A stretch of 64,000 nt of DNA from Dastarcus helophoroides. Lineage: Eukaryota > Arthropoda > Insecta > Coleoptera > Bothrideridae. The DNA is taken from the NCBI GenBank assembly GCA_028583605.1, contig CM053328.1:32657578-32721577 (forward strand). Direction: 5' to 3'. Positions 11,174 through 22,850 of the stretch are shown in pieces. Position numbers and translations under genes: made by a program. Under the pieces are notes generated by a model. It saw nothing but the letters and a program-made list of their open reading frames with translations. It was not told the origin of the DNA and did no database searches. Position 1 is the stretch's first letter. Each line of letters opens with the position of its first letter.

Positions 11174-11617
11174 ATGAAGTATTATTTAATATTTTTCGTG
11201 TCTTTAGTTTTTTTAGCGGTCGTATCTTCCTCAATTTTATGTAAGAATAATTATTTAAGTATATAATCTAAAATAACTTTAAAATTTAAAAAATTGCATT
11301 TGATTTCTCACAATCATTTTTCATGTTTATTTCATTTAAATCAATTAGAAACTATCTTATTTGGGGGGGATGGCGGGGGCAACTTTTATGGGATATATCT
11401 AATTGTATAAACATAAAAATAATGAGTGCTAAGACAGAAATCATATCATGCGCAGTAACAATAACTGTACTAATTAAGTGTTTTTTTTTTGTCAGCTCTT
11501 GAAGCTGAATGCAGAAAAATCAAAACAGGTCATGTACACGATGGGTGCAATGGATGTAATTGTATTAATGGTCAGCTTCTGGCATGTACCAAATTAGCAT
11601 GTAGAGTAATTGATTAA
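11174..11617 (+). CDS. Single-domain pacifastin-like secreted protease inhibitor
   Basis: Two exons, 11174-11240 and 11496-11617, encode 62 residues. The intron has a GTAAG donor and a TTTTTTTTTTGTCAG acceptor. Exon 1 is almost entirely a signal peptide: MKYYLIFF, then a hydrophobic core, with likely cleavage near residue 20-23. The mature part carries six cysteines (28, 40, 43, 45, 53, 58) in the pacifastin pattern C-x(11)-C-N-x-C-x-C-x2-G-x4-C-T-x3-C. Pacifastin domains are small arthropod serine-protease inhibitors. By homology the residue after Cys-Thr is P1. Here it is Lys55, which suggests trypsin-like targets. Most pacifastins have several domains, so a single domain with only four residues after the last Cys is minimal. 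The protein is expected to be extracellular. The call rests on the pattern and has not been searched. Confidence 0.85.
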
Positions 11618-11637
11618 CAATATCTACAATTCTGTAA

Positions 11638-11643
11638 AATAAA
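11638..11643 (+). terminator. Polyadenylation signal of the pacifastin-like gene
   Basis: A canonical AATAAA lies 20 bases after the TAA stop of the inhibitor gene, a plausible distance for a short 3' UTR. Confidence 0.6.
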
Positions 11644-12390
11644 TTATACTCTTACTTTTAACGCAGTCTATTTTTTAATGCTTCTTCCTACCTTATTTAT
11701 TACTCTTCTTTCACGTTATGCATTGCTTTAAATTGGAACGAAACGTGGATCTATAATGCTACGACTTTTTTATTTTTAACTTTCTACTTTATCTAACTAG
11801 TTTTTAAATTTATATTTGATTTTCATTTTTTAATGTATAAAACTTCTATTTCCAAGTTAAAATTTTAGAAAAAATAGAGGGTAGGAGTATTGCGAGCTTT
11901 AATTCGAAATGTTGAAAACTAGTTTCAACAACTTAAAACAGAAACTCTAAATTTTACTTAAAGTTTTTTCTAGAAATTTCAACGTTCGTCTTGAAACTGA
12001 AACTTTTCCTTTTTATTTCGAGTTTTAATTAAAAGTCCTTTGATTATAAGATGATTTGTTGATGATAAGATGTTTAAGTCGAAATACTTTTCTAAAATAT
12101 GTTGACTTTTTCAACATGTCATTTATTCTAAAAATTCCTTTCTTATTCTCAAAATTTTGACACGTTTAAACTCGAACATTTGACTCATTTTTGTGAATTT
12201 CGTTTCTCAAAATGTCAACATTTTTCTCAAAATTCTGAATTTAATCTGGAAACTTTTACTGTTTTTTTTTAATTTAAATTAAAAATTTTGATAAAATTTT
12301 ATTTCAGGTAATTCGACATATTCTGGAAGTTCAGATTTTTTTTCAAAGCATCCCAAGTTTCGGTTCAAAATTTATAATTTTTTTAGCTAA
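11644..12390. repeat. Degenerate low-complexity repeat tract
   Basis: After about 11800 the sequence consists of variants of AAATTTTGAC, TCGAAAT and TTTCAACTTTTT, the same family as 1057-4320. No exon was recognised. Confidence 0.65.
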
Positions 12391-12396
12391 CCTAAA

Positions 12397-12639
12397 CCTG
12401 GATCCACTTTAATAAAAATTTGCGTTATGAAGCTCCCTTTTGAAATTAAAAAAAAAATTGTTTACACAATGTCGATTATTTTGTGGTCTAAATACTTTTG
12501 TGCGTTGTACCGACGAATCTGTTAGTTTACGTCGTAAACTCTTCAAACGCAGTGCAACAACCCTCGATTATCGATATAACCTTATTATTTGTGTCAAATA
12601 CAACGCACAACACAAATTTTTATTGATATGGATGCACCT
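12397..12639. mobile_element. FB3 foldback MITE
   Basis: CCTGGATCCACTTTAATAAA (12397) and its approximate complement TTTTTATTGATATGGATGCA (about 12617-12636) form imperfect terminal arms. A second inverted pair, CTTTTGTGCGTTGTAC (12495-12510) and ATACAACGCACAACAC (12598-12613), lies inside. There is no coding capacity. The target duplication is not clear. Confidence 0.6.
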
Positions 12640-13203
12640 TAATAGCAGAATGGCTAGCTAGCTGAGTTAACTGAGATACGACCAAGGATAAACCAGATAT
12701 AACATGAGTTCACATCAGAAGATTTAGAGAAAATGTTGAAAATACTAATTTAAAACGAAACTTTTGACTTTTTTCGAGTTTTGTTAAAATGTTGAGATTT
12801 TTAAAAGTCCATTTCGTTCGATATTTTCACTTCAATTTCGAAAAATTGTGAAATTTCAAGGGGTAAAATGTAGAATATTGATTTTGCAATCGAAATTTAG
12901 AATGTAGTATGATCCTATCGATTTTTAGGTTTTGTTTTGAAAAAAACATTTGACTGAAATAAAAAACAGATGATATGTAAGATTATCCATAAAAAATATT
13001 ATTTCGCGACATTACTTTTCTTTTAAACTGTATGTTTAAAGCAAGGTTCGTGTACTTTTAAGTAATGGCAACTTGAAAAAAATCTGGAGAAATAATGTTA
13101 GTGAAGAGGAGATGAATAAGCCCATTAATACGAGTCAAGTTATGTCGCCTATAATCTTTAAAATTTGACAGCACAATGTTTTTTCCTCACTCTGCATTTT
13201 CAG

Positions 13204-14324
13204 CTTTCAGGGGGTTTACCCGTTGCGCCAGTTTTCACTTTTCCTCCACCTCCAATGATGCAACCACCACTTATGGGATATCCATTAATTCCGGCGCCTT
13301 TAGGTCCAATACCTTCGCCAATTATACCCCCACCAAGTAGGAAGGAAATTATGGTACGTAAATGCTCAATTTGGGAAAGTGTATTTAATTTACAATGACT
13401 GTATCTCATGCGGAACATTTTTGCTGCATGCTAATAGGAGCAATTATAGCTGAGAATTACAACCAGAATGTACGATGTAAACAAGGTTACAAAGCTCACT
13501 AGAAGTGAGGTCACTTCTCATGGTCAAATACTGTTTTTAAAAGGTTCTCTCCAGCCTTATGAATGGTTGCCCTGGGCCTTTAGGCCACGTATCTCTGTTG
13601 AAGATAATTAAGTTTGATACATAAGGAATTGAGACACTGCGACATGTATGATTAGATGCGCATGCGCGTCCGGATGCAGTTGATTATGCAGGAAGTGAAT
13701 TTCTTAGTATATAAGGGTTGATGTTAGGATGAGGTGTTAGTATCTCTCTGAAGATGATAGCTTGGCTATCGAAACACGTTAGAGCAACAATTCAGAGAGA
13801 TACTAACAGAGCAACCTTTGTTGTGTTTTTTAATCTTTCTTGTTTTCAATTGTATTTCAATCTTTGAAGATAACCAAGGACCAGTCTGTTCCTCCAAAAG
13901 TAGATAACTCCCTATATACAATTTTGATTAGTATTTGCTCTGTTGACATTTTATATTACTCCGTTAGAATTCATAATTGAGTTCGTAACCGAAATCCACT
14001 GCAGTGATTATTTTCAATTATATTTGATTTCAGGCATATAAGAAACTGTACAAGCATCGGCAGATGGTTCCAGAACCAACTCCAAAGCGTTCGCGATCGA
14101 GATCCAGATCAAAATCCAAAGAACGTCCACTGACTGAAGAAGAGGTAGCGAAAACGTATACCGGTCTTGACAGAACTATCGCTGAGGAATTCATAGACAT
14201 ATGCGACTCAAGGAACACCAGTCTTTGCAGCAGTTCAAGCTGCACTAGCGGATGTCAGAGTCCTAATATCCCTTACACAAGTAGCGATGCCACGTCCAGG
14301 CAATATTTAGTTGATAAGGTGTAA
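13204..14324 (+). CDS. C-terminal exons of an unrecognised proline- and RS-rich protein
   Basis: Two exons fit one reading frame. Exon A, 13204-13353, follows a TCTGCATTTTCAG acceptor and ends ATG|GTACGT. Exon B, 14034-14324, follows TATTTGATTTCAG and ends in TAA. Exon A encodes a Pro/Met/Ile-rich stretch (FTFPPPPMMQPPLMGYPL, then PSPIIPPPSRKEIM). Exon B continues AYKKLYKHRQMVPEPTPKRS, then an RSRSRSRSKSKE run, an acidic helix-like part (LTEEEVAKTYTGLDRTIAEE) and a Ser/Cys-rich tail. No start codon belongs to exon A, so 5' exons must lie upstream and I could not find them. The RS run suggests a nuclear or RNA-associated role, but that is weak inference. I do not recognise the family. An FB1 element sits in the intron. 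An AATAAA at 14787 could end the transcript. Confidence 0.7.
13739..13905. mobile_element. FB1 foldback MITE, copy d (in an intron)
   Basis: It contains GAAGATGATAGCTTGGCTAT, CGAAACACGTTAGAGCAAC, CCTTTGTTGTGTTTTTTAAT and GATAACCAAGGACCAGTCTG, the right-hand half of the family plus the central block. A short AGAGATACTAACAGAGCAAC duplication interrupts the centre. It lies in the intron between the proline-rich and RS-rich exons. Confidence 0.75.
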
Positions 14325-15290
14325 ATTTGTAAGAAAACGTTGTAATATTGACTGTTTATTCGATAGCTAGTCTGTAGCAAAATTTTGTGATAATTAAATC
14401 TTGGAAAATTAAATGTATGTGTAAAATATAAAACTAAAATGATTATAAAAACAAATGGCTGGTTAATATAATCGGAATATAATCAAATTTGTCCAAGCTG
14501 GAACACGATAAGTCCAAAATTTCATTTACATTTAGACAGTAGTAGACAAAAGCAAAGGAGACTTGGAAAATATTTCGTCATAGACAGGATTATATCGAAG
14601 GTTGGGCTTGGACAAGTTTGACTGTACTGCTAAAATAACAATGCAATATTGGGAAGCATATAATTTATAAATATTTTATTTCTAATAACAAACGTAAGAC
14701 GTATAAGTCCAGAGGTAAACTTTTATTAGTGAAACATACAAATTTCCTTTTTTTAATTTTATGTGATTTAATGTAACTAAGAAGGAAATAAAATCGAACT
14801 TTAAGTTACGGCAAAGTATCTAACTAAATAACTATTTACTGTTACTGAAATTAACACTCTTTAGGAAACATTTTAGGTAACCTTTACATCAATGTTTAAT
14901 ATTGCTTTCGTAATACTAAATGCAATTCAAAATATTGACTACGATTTCAATGTAAAGATATAACAATCCCCAGCATAAAAACTAGCACAATAAATTAAAG
15001 AGAACAAAATGTATATAGTTTATTAATATGTCTTTGTAAAATAAATAAATCTTTATATAATTTAAATGGAATTTCTTTTCTTTTTAATGAATACTATTGG
15101 AGAAAAACGCAACAAAAACAAAAATAATTTCATTTAAAACAATTTGAGATACATATTTGAATGCGTTTTCATGCACAAATTTTATTATAACAAAATCTAG
15201 TAAGGATTATAGTTTTACTTAATTTTACAAAATCTATTTGGCACTTGACAACAATGCGATTCGATCTAAAATTTAGATATGCGAGATTTT
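14325..15290. other. Convergent 3' intergenic region
   Basis: This separates the plus-strand RS-rich gene from the minus-strand sesquipedalian gene. AATAAA signals for the plus strand occur at 14787 and 14989. On the minus strand one is at 15181-15186. No other gene or named repeat was seen. Confidence 0.55.
15181..15186 (-). terminator. Polyadenylation signal candidate of the sesquipedalian gene
   Basis: TTTATT on the plus strand reads AATAAA on the minus strand, about 105 bases beyond the stop codon of the four-exon gene. Confidence 0.5.
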
Positions 15291-18200
15291 CTATAAGCTT
15301 ATCAAATTATCAACTGCTGTATCCTTCTCTTTTAAAGTTTTCTGTTCATGCCTCCATACGTTGTAGTCGGTTAAAATGGGTCTTCCATACGAGTTATGTA
15401 GTTCCCTAAATGTGATTGTATATTTGAGGGATGCATTATCGGACATGCGATTTTCATCAATACGACCTGTAAAAAATAAGCCACAAATTAAAATAAGCTT
15501 AAATTCTATCGAATTTTTGTTTTGTTCCTCTCGTGTCGTTTCACCAGATCTGGGATAGGTTTTTGGGTGCCTTTGTTGACAAATAAATAGATGAAGAAAC
15601 AGCTTATTAAAATAAAATCACCATTTCAAGAATTTATAGACGCTACAAGTATATAATTGTGATGGAACAATGATAATTATCAATATCTAAGCGGGGCTAT
15701 AATCAAGAATTTTCTTCAGGAGGAGCTCAAATCTCAAAATATAATTACCCACAATCCGAGATTCATTGAATTTTGAGCTTAAAATTAAACTTTTCGTATA
15801 AAAAATTTGAGAAAGCGTTTCGAAATTTCACACACATTTTGAAAAGCAAGGTATTGAAGTAAAAAAAATATTAATTAAATAAAAAATATTAATATGTATT
15901 ATTACCATCTCGCAAGGTATGTTGTGCTTCTCTAGTTTCCCCAAGGAACACGTCACTGAATGTGAAATATTGCAAAATCGTTATCAGTCTACGAAACCTT
16001 CTGAATTGGTGCAACAGCGAAGTCAATTTTGAATATTAAATTACAGCAGAAAAATAAAACACTTCTACTTTCCATTCTTACTTCATCAGCAGTTTTCTTC
16101 AGTATATTTCACCCGCAAATAAAAACTTTAAAAAAACTTACCTCCAGATGAAGAGTTTCGTAAACTGTGCGACCGTTGATGGGGGCTATTTTCTGGTCTA
16201 TTAAAAGGGTTATGTCTATGTCGAGGGGGAGGTACAGGAGAATTGGAAGACTGGCCCAAATTCAAAGGCGTTTCTGGAACGAGATAAAATCTGCTTGAAC
16301 CGCTGTCATAACTGTCAATTTGTGCATATTTAATGTTTTTAGAACAATCCATGATGTGTTACAAAATAAATATCATTGTTTTTGCGACTGATAAGATACT
16401 TAATCAGTAATCACATCTGAATCCTCTGCTATTTTACACAACGCCAGCATTGTTAACACGACCTCTCCTTTTAAAACGAAATCTCAGAGTTATCTGACAT
16501 TCAATAATAATTTGTAATAGAATTCGAGTGACCCAGTGGTTAGTTAGCGCAAATATTCGTCATAGAAATGTATTTTGTTTGGATTTTGCATTATTCATTC
16601 CACTGTAAAATTATTTTGTCAACAAATACTGTTATAAAAGAAATAGTTGTATTGGAGTCTTCAAAAGACAGCTTGAAACGTTGCAGTGTCAGGTATTTTA
16701 ACTTCTCTGTAACGAAGTTGTTCTAAAATAATAAAAAATTATTTTTATCATAACTTAATCTTTTTAGGAAAAAAACATTTAAGTTACCGAAACAGCAAAC
16801 ATCAAAGTTCGAAATAAAAGCAGAAATTTTGAAAAAACCCGAATTTTCAGAAAAAGGGGATTTTGAAGAAAAAATGAATTTGTCGAAAGTTCTCAAAAAA
16901 AATTTAAAAAAATTTTTGACATCAGATTGAAATTTCCAGAACAAATCTAAAAACATGAAATTTTTAGAAAAAATTTCATTTTGTGAAAAACTGTAAAGTT
17001 TCGAATAGAAAAATGGTAAAAACAAATTGAAGGCTGGAGAAAATTGTAAAGTTTATGAAGATTTTCAGAGAAGAAAAAAAGTTAATTTTAAACAATTCTT
17101 TAGAGAAAGTTAATTTTGAGAATAAATTCGAAATTTCGAGAACAAGACGAATTAAAAAAACTCCAAATTTTCAGAAAAAAATTGATAAAATAATTTTGAA
17201 AGAAAAGCGAATGCTAATGAAATTTCCAATTTCGAAAAAAGTGTTGAACTTTAAAAAAGTCACAATTTCCAAGGCAACTTTTAAGAAAAAAAAAGTCAAA
17301 TTTTGGAACTAAATCAAACATTCTGTTTTCAAAATGTCAGATGAATTTCGTTTAAAAAATCACAACTTAATAAAACTGAGAAGTCGAAATTTTGAGAAAA
17401 AGCAAAAAATAAATAAAAGTTTAAATGTTCAGGAAAAGTCAATATTTGAGAAAGATGACGAAATTTGGAAAACAGACGAATTTTAAAAAGAATGTAGAAA
17501 TTTCGATTTAGAACAAAGTCGACGTAATTATGAAAAAAAATCAAATTTTAAGAATAGGCCTAAACTCTAGAAAGAGAAATGTTGATAAAAAAAGTAGAAA
17601 TCTTTAAAAACTATCTTTCTTAACATTTCCAAATTATCTTCCTCAATTTTTTTTCTTTTCAATTCAAAAATCGACTAAATTTCAAAAAAGATGAATTTTC
17701 GGGAAATAAATGGTAACTTTATAATAAAGTAAACATTTTCACAAATTGTCGAGTTTTGGGAAGAAAGGATAAACGAAGATATTAAGAAAAAAAAAGGAAA
17801 AACTAAGATTTGGAGCAAAGAGTTTAAGAGGAAAATAGACAATTAAAAAAAAGACGACTATAGAGAAGGGTTAAAAAAAGTGAAAATTTTGAAAAAATGC
17901 AGTCCCGCAAATCGGTCCAAATTTTGAGAAAAAAAAAAGCTTCTCAGCTGAATACACGTTTTCATTTGATTGCACAAGTCAGAGAGCGGCAATGATCTCT
18001 ACCTGTCCCATATTTCGTGCCATAATAATAATATAAATAATACAACTTCGGTATAAATAATAATGAATATTTTATCAGATTTAAATTTGAAATAAAATGT
18101 AAAATCAGAAATCGAAGTTTGTGGCTCTTTGAAATCGATTTGTTTATTGTGGCTAACTCTTGGTGCTTAAATAACTCCTGGTGATGTATTTATTTTGACT

Positions 18201-19497
18201 GACTTTTCATTTTAAAGGAGGCAAAAGAGTTAGCGTCACGAAAGGAGTAAATGTGGTTAATGTTTTTTATTATACTGGAAATTAAAAACAAAAACATTCC
18301 CATCAAAATGAATAAGCAAAGATTTCTTTCCAGGCGCCTCATTTTTTATCAGTTATTTTCTTGTTTATGAGGGAAAATCAAATATAAAGGGGAATTATCT
18401 TTTTATAGAACTTTTACAATAATGAGAAGATAAAATGTAATTATTTTGAAACTTTGAGAAAATAAAACATATTTTGACTAAGTTTGACATCACATTATTT
18501 ATATAACAAAAATCCACTCTTGCTCTATGTGAAAACTTGTGAAAAAAAGTGAAAACTTCCAAATAAACACCAACAATTAAAAAAGAATTCCTAAATTTTG
18601 ACCGTTATTGCAAAGGTATTCTAAAATTTTAAATTTGTCATTAAGAAGTAGTACATATCAAAATGTTGAGCTTAAAATGTCAACTTTTTGAAATATTTAA
18701 TCTTAATGCAAAAACCTTTGGTTCAAAAATTTAAGTTAAGTAAAAATTTTAAAGAAAAAAAAAAATATATATAAACAAAGATAAGTTTTATTTCAACATT
18801 TTTTAATGGATAGTCGACATTTAAAAAACAATCCCTCTTACTTACTATACAATTAATTCGTAACATTTGGAGTTTATTTACGAATTCGCAAAAAAAAAAA
18901 GAAAAGTACAAAAATATGTTACAGAGAACTGTTCTTTTAAGAGTATGTTGGATCATCCTAAATAGTGTAATTTCAAAGAGTTCTTTAACCTCAATGTTAT
19001 TTAAAATGAATTCAAATGTATCATGGATGTAAAAAACTTATGTACCTTCAATATCGTCAAGTTGTCGTTGTAATTCAGCCACCATCAGTTTCATATAATC
19101 GTACCCCGCACAAGCTAGAGCCTTCATCCACTGTTCCATAGATTCTTGGGATTCGGCCCCAAATATATAACTACGGTTGTTTGTTCCGTGAAATTCGATT
19201 TTGAAACTGAATTGTTCATCATCCTCGGCCAATTCTGTTATTGATAAAATTTTATGTGAAATGATTTGGGAAATATAAATTAAAACAATTACCTATGGTA
19301 CATCCTTCTAAGATGATAACCCCTATGGGTTCTTTGTCTCCTTTTCGTTCGAAATAGAACAGTAAATTACCCTTTAAAACAAAATACCGCCTTTGGAAAC
19401 TTTTACTAACTTCGCCCCTTTTATTCAAATAGCCTTCCTTATCAACAGGAGTGGCTGAAACGGCAAAGGCGCTTAAATTCTTATCGTTAATTTTCAT
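15291..19497 (-). CDS. Sesquipedalian (PHETA/FAM109) homologue, PH-domain endosomal adaptor
   Basis: Four minus-strand exons join in phase: 19497-19293, 19234-19046, 16273-16142 and 15466-15291, giving 233 residues (human PHETA1 is about 250). All junctions are GT-AG. Exons 1 and 2 encode the PH domain (residues about 17-112) with PVDKEGYLNKRG, RRYFVLKGNLLFYFE, PIGVIILEGCT and the invariant Trp104 in the C-terminal helix. A short helix (VAELQRQLDDIE) follows. Exon 3 is Ser/Pro/His/Arg-rich. Exon 4 holds the F&H motif, FRELHNSYG (Phe195, His199), which in vertebrate homologues binds the inositol 5-phosphatases OCRL and INPP5B on endosomes. The family acts in receptor recycling and endosome-to-TGN traffic. 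The exon 3 acceptor (TTTTATCTCGTTCCAG) was chosen because only it keeps the phase. An ATG at 16352 in the same frame is therefore not a start. Intron 1 is 58 bp and intron 2 is about 2.8 kb, filled by repeats. Confidence 0.9.
16730..17940. repeat. A-rich low-complexity tract in sesquipedalian intron 2
   Basis: Variants of GAAATTTTGAGAAAAAG and TCGAAATTTTGAGAAA repeat throughout, the complement of the motif seen at 1057-4320. Open frames here are Lys/Phe/Ile-rich and have no domains. Confidence 0.75.
18488..18532. repeat. Dispersed short repeat, copy 1
   Basis: The reverse complement of this stretch (GAGCAAGAGTGGATTTTTGT, then ATAATGTGAT) matches 41460-41505 (AGCAAGAGTGGATTTTTCTT, then TTAATGTGATTT). 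The two copies are in opposite orientations, each in an intron of a minus-strand gene. The origin is unknown. Confidence 0.6.
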
Positions 19498-20179
19498 TGC
19501 CGCAATAATAATACTAATGTGTTTTCGTTTTTACACTGGTTTATAAAAGTTCCATTTTTATCTTTTGTTTACAATGTCATAATCAACCAAACATAACCTA
19601 TAATATCAAACCACAAAACATATATATCTTTAGTCTCTGTATATATCAAACCGTTGATTGAATATAGTATAGATGGCGGAAACAATGGAGTAAAAGCGTA
19701 CGCCATTTTGGACGCTCAGGAGCTCTGCTTCAGGACGCATCCACCAAAATCAATGATGGTCTTTGCGTCCACTTGATCTTATCCCTGGTCCTCTGCATCC
19801 TTTTGTTTAATCTTTTCACCAATAGAGGGACACGGTAATTGCAGGTTCCGACAGCCGTCAGTGATGAGCGGCTGGTGGGGCAATATTTTGAAATCGTTTA
19901 AACTTTAAACCAGATATCATTTACTTAATGGTTTTGGTTTCCTTTCGACTCCGAAATCTATAATATCCTTTGCGATACAAATGTGAATTGCTAATGCGAG
20001 TTGCACATTTTTTGTACTAATATTAACAATTATTTCATAATTCCCTTTAGTAGAAATTAATTTTTGATTAATTATATGTATATGTATATTATATTTTTAA
20101 ATTGGTACTTGTTAAATAGGTAGATAGTGTTAAATATCTTATTTATATTTGAAATAAGTTGATTTTAAACCTTTTGAAC
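19498..20179. other. 5' region of the sesquipedalian gene and left flank of the P-like relic
   Basis: No exon was recognised. It should contain the minus-strand promoter of the sesquipedalian gene, but no core element is obvious. A left terminal repeat for the P-like element was sought here and not identified. Confidence 0.4.
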
Positions 20180-21344
20180 ATGAGTGGAGTGCGTTGTCAA
20201 TTTGTGGATTGTGGGCTTTCAAGTCGTAATGACGCGAATTTCAGGAGTTAACCAAGATTTCGTGGAAAACCTCTTTTCTGTTTTTCGTCAACGAGGTGGT
20301 TATAACAAGAACCCTTCAGCCAGGGTGTTCAGAGGGATTTTTCAAATTAACTGTCTCTCTCATCTGATGGCTTCCGTGGAGAACGCTAATTGTGAATCTG
20401 ATGATAATCACAATCTTTTAACATTACCTAAATCTTCCACAAATATTGACTTTGTAGATGATCTAGAGACAGATATTGCTGAAGGTCATTCAGATGCACA
20501 TTTATTTTCACTGATTGATTTACCTTCTGCAGAGGATATCACTTCTTCAAATATTTCAGAAATATCTCATATTAATGACTTTTCTGAAGAATGCAATTCT
20601 ATGGAGGATGACACTGCTTTGGAGGCTTGCAAAACATTATCGAATTCAGTTTTCTTGTTTGATTTGACGAATGAGTGTGTTGTCAATTCTGATGAGGCTG
20701 ATAGTAATGAAGAAAGTAACATTGTCATATTTAATGTTCCTGATACTTCTCACAAAAACTCGGAAATTGTAACCCCTTTCACCGATTTAAGCGACTTGCT
20801 TCAGTTCGCTTCTTCTATTGAATTTCATTTAATTTTCGAGAAACCGATAGAAGACAGTCTTGAATTTTGTGCAAATTCCTATTTTTCAGGTTATTTGGCA
20901 AAAAAAGGTTTGGAGAAATTCAACAACTGTATTCATTGCACTAAAACCTTAATTTCGAATGGATATTTAGATGATCGTAAACATTTGTTAATACTTTTTA
21001 GGACGTATGAATCTTTGAGAGTAGCACCCACTTCTTTGCACAAACCATCTTTAAATTTTGAAATATTTGTATAAAATGCACAAAAAAATTTTTCCAGTTT
21101 AATAGCCATTGCACCGCAATCGGCAAATTTAAGGAAAATCATTTCTTCAGTCATAAGAGAGAGGTTGCAATTCAATTTTATTTCAAGTAATTGCGAAAAG
21201 CATTTTGATTTTGTATTAAATTTGTTGATTCGGTGCAAACTTTATCAGTACTGCAAATTATCAAATGCTATGAGAAATCAAAGGGGAATTAAATCTTCAG
21301 ACAAGCGTATTAAATCAAAACTTTCAATTCTGCAAAATCGTTAA
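20180..21344 (+). pseudogene. P-element/THAP9-like transposase, internally deleted
   Basis: An ATG at 20180 opens a THAP-like N-terminus (MSGVRCQFVDCGLSSRNDAN, with Cys6 and Cys11) that runs into a stop after 23 codons. Overlapping it in another frame, the conserved C-terminal part of P-like transposases starts at about 20240: NQDFVENLFSVFRQRGGYNK, PSARVFRGIFQ, NCESDD, then an acidic linker and YFSGYLAKKGLEKFNNCIHC. That frame has one in-frame TAA (21072-21074) and is then open again to 21344. The rest of the THAP domain, the coiled coil and the GTP-binding and catalytic regions are missing. N-terminus and C-terminus are therefore joined by a large deletion, comparable in kind to deletion derivatives of the Drosophila P element. 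No terminal repeats were found, so the element edges are unknown. Confidence 0.82.
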
Positions 21345-22663
21345 TTTTATTTTATGTATTTGAAAAAAGTATCTAATAAAAAGGAGTTTCAATTTATAGT
21401 AATTGCTACTTACTTGTTAAGTTTTTTTTTTCTAATTTCCATATAAGATTTGAAAGTATACTCTTTATAATTTCAATAAAAATGTATTCTTAAGTTCATG
21501 CTGAGTTTAAATAACAATCAATCGAATATTTTTCCCAAAATTTTAATTTTAAATTTTCACGTTTTTCTTTTCATTCCAAATAATTTAAAATGTAAGTTTG
21601 AAACCTGGACATATTTTCATCTCAACCAATTTAAACGGCAAGTTTAAAAGCTTCTTTTTAAAGATCTTTACTTTCTTCGAAATTTTGCCTGTTACCTAAT
21701 AATTTCGATTTTTTCTAAATTTTTGGAATTAAACTTTTTAATTTAATTTAATTACACCAATGGATGTTTGGCCAACTTTTAAACACGCCAGTTTTTACTG
21801 CCAGTCCTAAGCCTGGACAAAGTGTGAAGGGAAGTGGCCCCAAGTAGGTTAAAATTGTAAGTGTGTTGCTGGATTGTTGATAAAATATTGATATATCAAA
21901 TCCATTCCAAAACTTATTAATTCGTTTTGAACGAATTCGATTCCTTGCACGGAGCATCATAAAACCCAAATGTAAGCTTTATTTCTCTAAAGTATATAAT
22001 GCAAATATGTAATTTGGATACCGGAATTTAGACACAAACAAATATGGTAAAAACGTGAGCAAAATGTTAAATTAGACAAAAACGAACAATTAAAAAAGGC
22101 ATTAAATTTTCTGTCTAAGCAATAATTAACAAAAAAACAGTTATTAACTATTAACCCAACTATAAATTAAATATCTCCCAATATATTCCATTGTAAAATT
22201 CGTGCATCTTCATGGCAATAAATACTCACTCAGTTCAAAGATAACTTTTAGAAAAGGAATATCCTTTGGGTAATTTTATTATTTTACCCAAACATCTGTT
22301 TTTCAATTGACCTGCGTCACAATAGCAGGCAAAACTTAAAATGGGCTGGGTGTGTCATAAAAGTAATTGTCATAAAATTGCTTTTCCTTTCTTAAACACA
22401 ACTCAAGCCGGTTTGAAAACATATCATTCTGAAATTCCAAAAATTCTGTAAACAATAAAAAATAATTTAAAAAAAATAATGATTTTTATAAATAAATTAA
22501 TTAAAGTCAACAAAGACTTAAAAAACGAATTTACATAAACTACAAATTTTAAGGAAAAAGTTGAAATTTCGAGTTTAAATTAATTATATATCAATTAAAT
22601 TCATTTACAAAAAGTTTATCAGAAAATATGCATACATAATCCTTTTCCACCGGTTCATTGTTG
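21345..22663. other. Intergenic, no gene seen
   Basis: AT-rich with short low-complexity patches. The minus-strand open frame at 21748-21969 has no motif or splice support. Confidence 0.5.
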
Positions 22664-22850
22664 GATTTATTTAATTTAATTTAAAATTTCTACGAGCCAG
22701 TTTGGAAATATTTAAATTTTTATTAATCTTTGTTGACAATATTCGAAAACAGTTTTTGAATATTGTCAACAAACATTAATAAAAATTTAAATATTTCCAA
22801 ACTGGCTCGTAGAAATTTTAAATTAAATTAATAAACATAATGTTTCCGAC
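22664..22850. mobile_element. FB2 foldback MITE, copy 1
   Basis: This is a near-perfect palindrome. AAATTTCTACGAGCCAGTTT, GGAAATATTTAAATTTTTAT and TTGACAATATTC on the left are mirrored on the right as GAATATTGTCAAC, ATAAAAATTTAAATATTTCC and AAACTGGCTCGTAGAAATTT. The right side continues AATAAACATAATGTTTCCGA, a block shared with the other two copies (43646-43790, 60575-60735). Confidence 0.85.

Noticed and set aside
15910..16007. Possible extra exon on the minus strand in sesquipedalian intron 3 (FLGETREAQHTLRD frame)
   Set aside because: Its phase does not fit exon 3, while exons 3 and 4 join directly in frame.
16274..16352. ATG at 16352 as the start of a separate minus-strand gene
   Set aside because: The downstream sequence is exon 3 of the sesquipedalian gene by splice phase and content. 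An in-frame stop lies just upstream of this ATG.
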